Source: Desmodesmus armatus | Taxonomy: Eukaryota; Chlorophyta; Chlorophyceae; Sphaeropleales; Scenedesmaceae | Assembly: GCA_007449985.2 (NCBI GenBank) | Contig: VIIQ02000010.1 | Coordinates: 62,001 to 126,000, forward strand | Direction of reading: 5' to 3' | Length of the DNA: 64,000 bases | Shown here: positions 53,095 through 64,000 of the stretch, in pieces | Layout: each line of letters opens with the position of its first letter | Numbering within the stretch: position 1 is the stretch's first letter | Program-made: the position numbers and the translations under genes | Notes under the pieces: generated by a model | Databases searched by the model: none | The model's input: the letters and a program-made list of their open reading frames with translations, nothing else | What the model was told of the DNA's origin: nothing

Positions 53095-56000
53095 ATGCAG
53101 CGCTTACTCCTGTCAAGAAGCAGCCTGTGCAGCTCTGCCTGTGGCCTGGCACCGGCACTGCTTTCAAGCACTTGTAGCTCTTTCAGGTTCCAGCATGCTG
53201 CTGAGGTTGTGGCAGACAACACCGCACAGCACAACAGACAACCCGAGCTCAGCAACAGCAACAGCAGGCTCGAGGTGGACAGTTGGGGGGCAGTCAGCTC
53301 AATACCTGGCCAGGACCCTGTGCCACACCTGCGCACATTGACAGCACAGGGTGTGCATGATGAAGCCAGCACAAGCCAGCAGTACATAAACCATGATGGC
53401 AGACGGGTGGATGATGGCAGATACACGGCCTTCCTGCGCGATGCAGGTGAGGGGCACCGTGTCAGAGACACTTGCATGCGGTCAGCGGTGCATTCGGGTG
53501 TGACGCACCAACCTGCGGAGTGCCTAACTGAGCAACTTGAGGCACCTCTTGCATGACAAACCAAAGATTTGCAGATAATGGCACATGCCATGCATGCATG
53601 GTGGTGTGAGCATGGGGTCCTCTATGGACCCCTCAATGCAGGCTGGCGATTTGGTTGTGGAGGCACTGCATTGGCATGGCCAGCATGGCACTGCAGGAGG
53701 CTGCCAACAGCTCTGATGGCTCACACTTGTTGCATGCTGCCTGGCCGCGGGACCAATGGTATGGAGAAGCATATAGCTGGGAGCATGGACAGTGCTGGAC
53801 TGTCAAACTCAGGGTGCAACACGCCCTGCCCCCACTGTCAACGACGCAGTTGGCACCCCCTCAAAATCACGTCCCTGGCCCGCCCCCCACCCCTTCAACC
53901 TCCTGCCCTGCCATCTTGCCCCCACATCCCCGCCCCCGGGATACTGCAGGCTCGGTGGTGCCCCCCGCGCGGCTGTACACCGACCCCCTGCACCTGTTGG
54001 CCTACGGCTCCGATGCCTCCTTCTACCGGCTGCTGCCCAAGGCTGTGCTCAAGGTGCACAGCGAGGCTGAGGTGGTGCAGCTGCTGCAGCTGGCCCAGCG
54101 GCACCAGGTGCCTGTCACATTCAGGGCTGCAGGCACCAGCCTGTCTGGTCAAGCCATAACAGACTCCATCCTCATCAAGGTGCGACAGCAGTGCCAACCA
54201 ATGACACTTGTAGTACAACTTTTTCTGATCAGTTTGACGGTTTAGCAGTTCAGCAGTTTATGTTTCATGACGTAAACCGAGACGGAGTGCCACTGCAATA
54301 CGGCAGTGCATCATGATGCATGCCAGGCACATCAAGCCGTGCTTGCAACCCACTGAGGGCTACAGAGCGGCCCCTCTGGCTTGGTTAGTCACTCGGCAAT
54401 TCGGCGTGTCACATTGTGGGGTGCTGTCTTTCAGTAGCGCACTTGCAGCGCCCTGTACAGGCCCTAGCCTTTGTGGTGCATGAGTCATGCAGCATGACCG
54501 ATGATGCACTAGAGTATGGTGGGTGTGTCGCCTGCTGTGTGTGTCGTGCTTGCAGGTTGGGTATGTTGGCAAGCATTTCAGGGACTTCACTATCAGCGTG
54601 AGTTGAGTGCTGAGGGCGTTGTGTATGTGCAAGCTGAGACCACATCATCAGCCAGATGACATGGCCAGATGACATGCATGTCAGATGTGAGAATGTTGCC
54701 GTCATGCGTACAGCTGGCAGATGTGTTGGTACTGGGCAGTCCTCATGCAGACCTTGGCTCCTTGTGCCGATACTTGTGCAGAACCCAGGGGCACATGGGA
54801 TGCTGAGGGTCCATGTGTTGTGTTCCATGTTTGTTGCTGTTCAGCCTGATGGTAGCAAGGTGACTGCAGGTGTGGGGCTGCTGGGTGGAGAGGTCAACAA
54901 GCTGCTGTCAGACCATGCAAAGTAAGTAACAGACACAGATGGGGAAGGGGCGTGCGCTAGAATACACTAGTGCGCATCCTGGGGCTGACCAGCACACATG
55001 CATACCATCGCTGGCTGGGAGTTTTGAAGTTGAATGCGGTAAATTCTGTGAGTGTTTGCCTGCAAAAACTGCGACGACTCATACCATGATTGGCGTTCTT
55101 GAGGGCTGTCCCATGGTTGCCTGACAGTGCCTGACCCGTTTGTTCCCTCTTGTGCAGGCGCCACAAGCTGCCTACAACACACACCATTGGGCCAGACCCT
55201 GCCAGCATTGACTCCGCCATGATTGGAGGTAGGTGGCATGGCCAACAAGCTGTACAACTGTGCACATGTGTCTTGCATGCAGCTCAGCTGGAGCTTTGTC
55301 ACATCATACTTGACCAGCAACCCCCACTCAGTGGCAACCTGCATGACGCCTCGGGGCTTGCATGCCACCCTGGCACGCTGGTATACCAGCGTAAGTACGT
55401 ACTTGGCATGAGCGCATGTAGTCGACCTGTGTGCTCTGCCTCGAGGCAGAGCTCTGGCCTCAATCACTGACATATGCACACTGTCACACAGCACACTGCA
55501 TCATCATCACGCCTAGCTGGGGCCCAAGCAGAGCTGGGCAACAGGCCGGGGCTGTCACGCACGCTGTGCTGTGCTGAGAGTGTGCTGTGTTTGTGTTGGC
55601 ACCAGGCATTGTCGCCAACAATGCGAGCGGCATGTGCTGTGGTGTGGCCAGCAACACCTACAACACGCTGGACCACATGCGCATCGTGTTGGTGGATGGC
55701 ACGGTGCTGGACACAGCAGACAAGGACAGCTGTGACAGCTTCAGGAAGGTACGCAGGGGCTGGGGGCTGGAGCTGCTGACTCTGTGGCCACGGCGATGCG
55801 TCACGCATGGCATCTGGTCTGAAGAATGGCACGGCCTTGAAGGGCGAGCATGGGTCAAACTGACAGGGCCACTGGCTGCCTTGCACCTGCGATGCCATGG
55901 CTCCTGTTGTCGAACTGCATTCAGATTGCTACCCCACAGTTTGTGCAACTGTATGCAATGTGTGCGCATATGTTGACAGCTGCTGAAGTCGTGCTCACCT

Positions 56001-59000
56001 CATCGTGAGGTAGCAGGACCCATGGTGACTCTGTGGTGTGCTGTGTTGTGCTGTGCTGCATGCACCGCAGAGCCATGCCAAGCTGTGCAGTGCTGTGAGT
56101 GCGCTGGCATCAGAGGTGCAGGCGGACGAGGCCCTCAGCGCACGCATCAAGCACAAGTTTAAGATCAAAAACACGGTGCGATATCGATGCAGCAACAACT
56201 CCCTGCTGGATCTGGATGGCACCGAGTAGGGGCTAAGTCTCAGCATGGCAGGCCTGATCGTAGTATGTTTGAGAGTGTGTGGTTCATGCTGTTCGCCTTT
56301 TTGGAACCCTTCGCCAGCTGGCGTGACAGCCATGTGCCATTGACGCACAACGCTGAGCTTGAGCTTTTTGAGTTCAAGTTCATCATCTGCCAAAGACCCT
56401 GGAGCGCTGCGCTGTACAGGCTGTGCAAAGTGGACAGTTCAATGCAAGCAAACTCATGGCCAACTCATGCAGAATAATATGTGTGCTTGTGCTGGGCTGT
56501 CTGCCGCAGGTTGGCTACAGTCTCAATGCGCTGGTTGACTTCCCTCCCACAGACCCCATCAGCATCATCAAGCACCTCATGGTGGGATCTGAGGGCACAC
56601 TGGGCTTTGTGGTCAACGTGACATACAACAACGTGCCACAGGCAAAGCACTCGGTGAGTACACAGGGCCTCCGCACTGCGCACGACCTTAGGGGTACCTG
56701 TGTAGAGGGTTGTGCACGGCTTCGTAGAAGCTTGTGCCAGGCTATTGGTGGGTCATTCTGGAAAAATTGGCAACCGTCAGTATCATTGCAACCAAATTCA
56801 TGTTGCAAGCTTGACATGATGCCCAGTCTAGTGAACTGCAGGTCAGCATATCATAGCATGCACCACAAGAGGGGGGTGCCTCAGGCCCGGCTTGCCGGCA
56901 AGCCAATTCATCAGCCCTCGCGCAGAAGCACCCCGCGCCAACACCCTCAAGCGTAGTAATTGGCTCCAATTGCAGTTGCAACTGCAGCTGGATTAATCGT
57001 AGCACTGCCAATCCCAACTCCCAGCACCCATCCCCAGGGTCCGTCGTAGATTGCGGAAAGGAAGCATGCCCGGCAGAGGCCACCATCCGGCAAGCTTGTT
57101 ACCCAGAAAAGGCTTGCCACGTAGGCGCGGGTGAGAGGAAGCCTTGCACATGCTCACCTCGACCTGGTGGTGGTGTTCCCTCTTGTGCAGGCGTCTGCGT
57201 TTGTGCTGTTTCCCAGCCTGAAGGCTGCCTGTGATGCTGTGCTGCCCCTGAAGCAGCACAAGGTGGCAGTGGCTGTGGAGCTGCATGACTACTCCAGCCT
57301 CAGGTGATGCAGCAGCAAATACTGACATATACGTCTGCCTGTCATCATGATATTGATTTGCCTCATGAATGGGCATGTCGGTCTACACGACATGTGTGGT
57401 GTACTGCAACATGGGGATCACTCTTCCTTGCTGGTTACTTGGCCTGACATCTGTAAACCCGTGAACACTCAACGGCCCGCAACAGCCGCACTCAGCATCG
57501 CACCGGTAGATGGAGCTACTCCCAGCTGCCCTCCCTTAGCCTCCTACCTGACCCTGTTGGGTTGCGCAACATGCTGTCACGGTGCCAGGCTGGCCGAGTC
57601 CCCCTTACAGCAGCTGGTGCCCCAGCTGACCACAGCCCAGGAGGGAGCAGCAGCCCTGCTGATCCAGGTGAAGGCTGACAGCCAGGAGGGACTGCAGGAG
57701 ACCATCAACAAAGCACAGGCCGTGCTGAGCAGCAGTGGTGCATCGTTTGGCGGACAGGCGGAGAAGCCGCTTGGGGTTGAGAGTTACCCCTTCAGCACAG
57801 ACCCGAGGGTGAGGCTGTTGGGATGGTTGGCTGACATCATATGATATGTGATGCCTGGCTATGCTTTGTGTCGAGCATCGCGTGAGCGGAGCAACGCTGT
57901 ATCAATGTCTGGAGCAACAGAGCCTCTGCTGCTGGCTGTAGCACATGTGACAGAATGACGTGTGCCACCATGCTATTCTGTTGACCAGGCTGGTCTCAGA
58001 CAGTCTCCAGGGCAGGCTTGAGCTGAAGGTGCAGGCGGTGGGCTGCTGCTGCAGATGTCCACACACACAGCACGGTGTGCATACCTTGTGTTGATTGCGG
58101 TCTGTGTGCTGAATGGCGTGTATTCAGGTCACCAAGATCTACTGGGACTTCCGCAAAGGGCTGATCCCCATCATCGGCGGCAGCAGGTGGGTTTGAATGG
58201 GCAGGCAACTGAGGGTCTGCAGGGATACGGCACGTGCCAGTGGGGCGTTTGTATAGGCACATCATGCCATGTTCGTTCTCTGCATACATGTTGTCCAAGG
58301 CACAAGCGAGGGAGGACGCATAGCGGTGACTGCACCGTGCAGTCAAGACTTGAAGGCAGGAGAACCTGTGTGCAGTTGCTGGAGTGCGTAGCATGCATGC
58401 AGCGCGCGGCCACCTTCTGTGAAAGACCAGGCAGCCTGCCAAGGAGCCTGCCCCGCCTGTGGCTCTGTCACACTCGTCTCCTGTCACCCAGTTGGTCCAA
58501 CCAACCAGAGTATGTTGTAGCTTTTCATAACGGTCGGTTCCTGCAGGTCAATGCAAGCGTCGCTGCTTTTACCTGCTGTGCAGGTCTGTTGGCACGTCGA
58601 TGCTGATTGAGGATGTGGTGTGCCCCGTGGAGAACCTTGCTGACATGACAGCGGACCTCATCCAGCTGTTCAAGGACCATGGCTACAGGGACGCAAGCGC
58701 GGTGGGACATGCACTGGAGGGGAACCTGCACCTCGTGTTCTCACAGGTGAGGCGCTGTAGATGTTGGCAAATTCTGACCTTACTGGCCACACCCAGGAGT
58801 GGCCACCCAGCAAAGAGCACATGCGCCTGAGATCTGGAGGCTCTTGTTTATGTGTGTCCGACGGTTACGGTATATTTGTACGGTTTGCTGACAGACGCTG
58901 GCGTGCATTATTGTGGGTGAGGGGTTGGGTGAATCAGTGAGCTTTGGAAGCATCTGCGTAAGTGCAGCAGCTCTAGGGAGCAGCTTCTTGGGTGTGATAA

Positions 59001-62000
59001 TTCAACACCTTACTGGGTTTTGGACTTGGTGAAGAGTGTGCTGCCCATGAACCAACATCCATGAGCAATCAGTGCTTCCTGATAGCCAACAGCTGTCATG
59101 CTGCGGCTGTCATGCCTGTGCAGGGTTTCCGCACACCTGAGGAGGTTGCAACATTTGGCAGCCTGATGCAGGGGCTGGCGGACATTGTGGTGGGCAAGTA
59201 CGACGGCAGCCTCAAGGTACGGTACACTGCAAGAGGAGCATGATCACACTGCAAAAGGAGCATGATTACACTGCAAGAGCAGCCATGCCAGCGGCAGCCT
59301 GGCTCAGGATGCTGAGGATGCCCTGCCATGGCAGGAGCAAAACGCAGCAGCACAGGTGGATTGTCAAGTGGTGCATGCAGTGGTGCATGCATGACAGGTT
59401 GCTGGCACCTGGTCATGACTGGTGACTCAATAAGTAGCAAGTGCCTGCTGGTAAGTTAGGTGCACCACCAACATCCAAGTGGGTTGATTGGGCTTTGCTC
59501 CCTGCACATGTGAAATGGTTACCTTTATGGCAATATGTGTGATGGCACCATGAACCCCGGTCTCGCATCCCTGTTTGCCGCTCCCTGCCATGTTGTTCCA
59601 CTATGGGCTGCAGGGTGAGCATGGCACTGGCCGCAACATGGCGCCATTTGTCGAGGTAGAGTGGGGCGCGCAGGCCACCGCCATCATGGCGCGCATCAAG
59701 GTCAGAAGGGGGATTGGGGGAGTTCATCAATACGATCACACCAGCTGGCAGACAGCCAGCCCAGCCGGATACTGCAGCTCAATGCGCACAAAGCATGCAT
59801 GAATGGCTCACCTTGACCGCATGTGTGGTTTGCTATCGTAGGTTTTAGCCTGCATGTGCAATTCACTGTGAGGGGCAAAGCTGCTATGCCATAGCATGCG
59901 CAATGACGCTAGCGTTCAGCAGCGCTGATGAATTTACCACCTGAGAAGAGGTACCGGCCAAAGTGGTGTGGCATGCAGGTTGCGCTCTGAAATGCCGTCT
60001 ATCCATGTGTGCTGTGTTGCAGGAGATGTTTGACCCCAGCACCTGCTCAACCCAGGCGTTATTCTGAATCAGGTGAAGGCCCCTTGCAGTCAGCTGCAAT
60101 CTTCACACAGCCACAGTGGGTGTCAGTGACGGTACTGGTGTGCAACCACATGCTTGCATGACTATTCTTGCATCCGACCGGTCGGTACCGTTGCCCGGCA
60201 CGTCAAGTTGACGGCATGGTATGGTTGACCGTGATGTTGAGGGTCACTGGTTGAAGGCCATCCCTGGCACTGTGCATGATCATCCTCAGCGGGGGAGACT
60301 GCATGCAGACCTGGATTGCACAGAACAACCATGCATCTTTATGCTCACAATGGTGTGCGGTTGTTGCTGTGAACATTGCATGTTGTAGGACCCCAATGCG
60401 CACATGATGTTCCTGAAGCCCTCACCACCCGCAGCCTCACTCATTGACAACTGTATGGAGTGTGGCTACTGCGAGGCAGTGTGCCCCTCAAGGTAGGAAG
60501 CAGATCAGATGGAAGAGGCATCGATTTGTCAGTGATGTATAGTGAGCTTTTTGAATACTCCTGGACATTGGCCGTGGCGGTGTAGCAGAGGCTCCCATCT
60601 TGTCAGTCGGCATGCTGACAGACCCAGAAGGGTGGCTACTTCTTACTCATGAGGTTCCGCATGCAGTGCAGCCTGGCTGCTGTGCGGCACGTTTGAGCAA
60701 ACACAACACAGCTCGCCTGTTAACATGAAATCGGACTTTGTGCTGGTGATGGTGCTTTTGCTGGTGCAGGGACGTGACCATTACCCCCAGGCAACGCATC
60801 CAGACCTACAGGGAGATCACTCGGCTGAGGGCACTGGACCAGCCCTCACAGGAGCAGCGGGACAGGTGTGTGTGGGGGGGGGGGTCCCTCAGAGCTAGGG
60901 GAGGGGGAGGGGGTCCACAGCAGCAAAAGCACTTTTGACTCTGCAGCAACCATGCCAAGCATTGGCATGTGATCAGCATATAGCTGCCCAGCGCTCTGCT
61001 AGAATGGGGCACCTTTCAATCAAAACGGTGCATGTGAATATGCACATGTAAGCATGGCTTCACCCGTACCGCATCCATGAATTGCCATTATGTTATGGAT
61101 GTTACTTGCGTGCACAGGCTGAAGGACATGCAAGACAAGTGGCAGTACGATGGCGACTCCACATGTGCAGCAGATGGCATGTGTGCGGTGAGGCGTGCAG
61201 GGTGGCTGCTGCGCTGCTTGCCACTGGTGGCTTTCATTGCTTTGATTGCCACCATGTAACACGGTGTCCTAGCTATGATGGTGTGGCACAGGCAGCACAA
61301 TCTTGTGGAGTTGGAACTTGTGTCGACAGAATTGTCACCTAAAGTCGGCTATGGGACCATGCTAGATCTTGCCTGCACGCAGGGTGTGCGCCACGCGGCA
61401 TGTCATCATGCATTGTGGTTGATGGCACTCTGCTGTTCTCATGCAGGTGCGCTGCCCAGTCAACATCAACACCGGGGAGTTCACGAAGCAGCTGCGCACT
61501 GCTGCTGTTGAGGGGCTGGACGATGCTGCAGGCGCCACGTCAGCAGAGACCAGCAGCAGCTGGGGCAGCCGGCTGTCGCTGTTTGCTGCCAACCACTTCA
61601 CACTCATCAGCAGAGGAGCACCTGCACTGCTCAACACAGTGAACTTCTTCCATGGGTATGTGCACACGTGGCGGCAGGGCATGGGGTTGCGTGCATACGC
61701 ATGCGTGTTGTGTGTCCAAAGCTGGTGCCGCACTGCACAGGTGATCCAGAGGCTCAGCCTGATGGTCACAGTTTTGTAAGCCTAAACACACATGACTTCC
61801 ACTGGGACAGTGTTACGCTGGCTGACTTGCACTGACTCAGCACGGTGCAGCGACTGTTTTGGCTAGCTAGCTATAGAGGCTGATTGGCTGGAATATGCGC
61901 TGTGCTGGCTGGCATTCTGTCAGTATACTAGTAGCAAGTGCTGAAACAGCTGTGGTGTGGTGTTGGCTGTGCAGGTTGCTGGGGCCACGTGTGCTGGAGG

Positions 62001-64000
62001 TAGTGAGCGGCGCCCTCAACCGCTGGACCAACCACCTGGTGCCACAGTGGAACCCCTACATACCCAAGGTTAGAACCCACCTATAAAGGGTGATGCTATT
62101 AGGGTGATGAGGGCGCTGTACAGCACAAGCAATAGTGATGGTTACAGCGCTGTTGGGCGTAAGCACTCAGTGTGGGTGCATGTCAGCATCCTATAATGTG
62201 GCAGCTCTGAGCACACCATGCACCGCATCATCACGTCCCAGCAGACCTACCTAGGTCACACATACGCCAATTGCTTGAGCTCACACTGGCGACATTGCAC
62301 TGCAGGGAGCCGCACGTGTCAAGCCTGGTCTGCAGGGCAGTGCTGGCAGTGCCCAGCTGGCCACACCCTCAGCACGCGCCACACAGTCAGGCATCCCGCG
62401 CCAGGTGGTGTTCCTGCCCACCTGCGTCAACCGCATGATGGGGGCGGCACGTGGTGATGATGACTACAAGGGCAGCACACTGGATGTGTTCACACGGCTG
62501 GCCAACAAAGCTGGCTACCAGGTCATCGTCCCTAAGGTGTGCTGCCTGGTCTGAGTCCGACTCAACCCTGCTAGGGCTTTCCTTCTGATGTGTACATCTG
62601 ATTGTGTGTATTTGCCTTTGCAAGGCAATTGCAGGCAACAGTTGGCTGCTTCCTTCAATTCAGGAAGTCCCAGTTCTGGCAATGTTTATGAACAATGTGT
62701 GCATGCCGCATGCTGCTACACCCTGTGGTGCTGCGCAGAACGTGGACCGGCTGTGCTGCGGCATGATGTTTGACACCCGTGGCGCCAAGCGTGCGGCTGG
62801 CCTCAAGGTTGCTGAGTCCACCACTGAGCTAGTGCTGGCCAGCCAGATGGGCAAGCTGCCTGTGGGTGAGTGATAACTGCATCATGCTGCAGCAGCTGTG
62901 CATGTGCAAGCAGGGCTTGCAGTCGGCATTGTTTGCGTTGACTGATACACCAGATGTTGTGGTTGGCACCATTGCATTGAAAGGATGGGACTTGCTTTGA
63001 GACTTGCAGGAATGGCGTTCAGTATGCATGTGTGGTAGCGTTGCAGCATGCTGCGCAGCACGCCTGTGGGGATGGTCTCGGCAGACACACTGTGTCATGT
63101 GGGTATATGCTTGCAGTTGTTGACAACTCCCCCTGCCTGGCGCACTTCAAGGCGAATGGGATGAACCAGTCAGAGCTCAAGTACGTGGGCATGGGCACTG
63201 TTGCTGGCAGGGATGCATAGCCAGAGGCACTGTGGTAGTGGTCAAATAACATTGCGTTGCTGGCAGGGTTGCAAAATGCAGACAGTTGTCAGGACATGTG
63301 GTGCAAGCACACAAGCGCTTGTGTTGGGGTGGGGTGAAGGCCATGCAGGCCCGGCCGGGGAAGATGCCATGCAATGCATCCGACGTAGCCGTACTGGTAT
63401 TCTTAGGGCGTAAAACACCAGGCCCTGTGCAGGTACTTGCTCCACCTGGTCTTCCCAGATTGCCACCAGCCTACATTGCCGCTGACACAGCCATATAACT
63501 GTCCTGCAGGTTCTCCATGTACGAGCCTGTCACATTCATGAAGCTATTCCTTGCCCCCTACCTGGAGTTTGAGCAGAAGAAGGGGCATGTGGCCCTGCAT
63601 GTGCCCTGCACATCCAAGCAGGCTGGGCTCACAGACAACTTTGTGCAGCTGGCAAGCAGGTGCAGCCAGGAGGTGTCCTTGACAGGTATGGGCCATTGCA
63701 AGGCGTAGCTGCTTTCTTTGACACAACCAGTGATCACTGTTGTGACTCCGAGTCTGAGTGGCACTTGGCTGGAAGGCTACCCCTTACTAGTCATGTAGTA
63801 CATATCATGCAACCGCCTGGCCTACTTTTAGATCGGAGCCCCAAGGCATACATGCACACACATCAACAACATGCGCGGTTTACCTTGTGCTTGCTGTCAT
63901 GCTGTGTGCTGTGTGGTGCGCTGCTGCAGACATACCCTGCTGTGGAATGGCAGGTGAGCAGTGCAACCAGACAGTGGCTGCATTTGTTTGATCACAAAGT
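53095..64000 (+). CDS. DLD: FAD-linked D-lactate dehydrogenase fused to 4Fe-4S and CCG domains (3' end outside window)
   Basis: 25 exons are seen: 53095-53446, 53950-54179, 54556-54597, 54845-54921, 55158-55228, 55606-55748, 56071-56175, 56510-56653, 57191-57303, 57589-57808, 58128-58186, 58584-58746, 59124-59216, 59614-59700, 60023-60072, 60389-60492, 60770-60865, 61118-61187, 61447-61655, 61975-62068, 62306-62536, 62739-62865, 63117-63180, 63510-63685, 63930-63953. The head (MQRLLLSRSSLCSSACG) looks like a mitochondrial presequence. FAD_binding_4 motifs are RAAGTSLSGQAITDS, GPDPASIDSAMIGGIVANNA, MVGSEGTLGFV and HALEGNLH/GEHGTGRN. Then come CMECGYCEAVCPS (4Fe-4S), CAADGMCAVRCPV (second cluster) and two CCG domains (DRLCCGMM, DIPCCGMAG). 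It would oxidise D-lactate to pyruvate and pass electrons on to quinone or cytochrome c. Exon 15 is 50 bp and breaks the frame. Confidence 0.92.
60023..60072 (+). other. Frame-breaking exon 15 of the D-lactate dehydrogenase gene
   Basis: With the consensus acceptor (GTTGCAG) the exon reads EMFDPS and then meets TGA at 60065. One base over, it reads LLNPGVILNQ, the conserved end of the FAD domain, and joins exon 16 (DPNAHMMFLKP) in phase. So one base is missing between the FDP and LLNPG codons. Alternatively, an acceptor inside the exon (GACCCCAG, exon from 60039) restores frame as HLLNPGVILNQ and drops five to six residues. Confidence 0.75.

Overview
The window looks like nuclear DNA from a chlorophycean green alga, most likely of the Chlamydomonadales; I do not name a species. 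The signs are very intron-rich genes with GTGAG/GTAAG donors and pyrimidine-CAG acceptors, heavy CAG/poly-Gln and poly-Ala tracts inside conserved proteins, long C or G runs and minisatellites in introns, a flagellar kinesin-9, a chloroplast-type dihydrodipicolinate reductase, and a mitochondrial-type D-lactate dehydrogenase fused to Fe-S and CCG domains. Gene models were built by hand from ORFs, splice-site phases and family motifs. Nine of them have exon lengths that sum to whole codons or keep phase throughout, and the interior phase agreement is the main support for each.

Layout. 1-584: tail of a secreted Cys-rich protein. 2109-18796 (+): a ten-exon gene for a ~1498-residue WD40-like protein. 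Its sixth intron is ~7.1 kb and holds an antisense Ty3/gypsy-like element (about 7191-11789) and a triplicated exon-like unit. Its seventh intron holds a 32-copy C-rich minisatellite. 18797-21373: no gene seen. 21374-36254: four minus-strand genes, read right to left: tRNA adenosine deaminase ADAT1/TAD1 (34034-36254), kinesin-9 (27807-33770), sigma-class glutathione S-transferase (24384-26943) and a multi-pass membrane protein (21374-22828). 36579-36851 (+): intronless SF3B5 splicing subunit, tail to tail with a type II thioesterase (36888-39283, -). 39560-42180 (+): dihydrodipicolinate reductase. 43819-45536 (+): RING protein with two SUMO-interacting motifs, carrying a ~155-bp palindrome in an intron. 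45977-47410: a degenerate ~0.7-kb non-coding tandem duplication. About 47869-49174 (+): an uncharacterised protein. 50476-52751 (-): DJ-1/PfpI-family protein. 53095-64000 (+): FAD D-lactate dehydrogenase/Fe-S/CCG protein, open at the right edge.

How it fits together. There is no operon-like pathway cluster; the genes are ordinary housekeeping genes. Three neighbouring pairs are head to head with only 276-343 bp between start codons (ADAT1/SF3B5, thioesterase/DapB, DJ-1/D-LDH). The DJ-1 (glyoxalase/deglycase-like) and D-lactate dehydrogenase pair makes biochemical sense, because methylglyoxal detoxification yields D-lactate. The most striking structural theme is repeated local tandem duplication across exon-intron boundaries, leaving decayed 'ghost exons' in introns of the WD40-like and kinesin genes. 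The retroelement carries a PHD-type zinc finger between RNase H and integrase, which I consider its most unusual feature.
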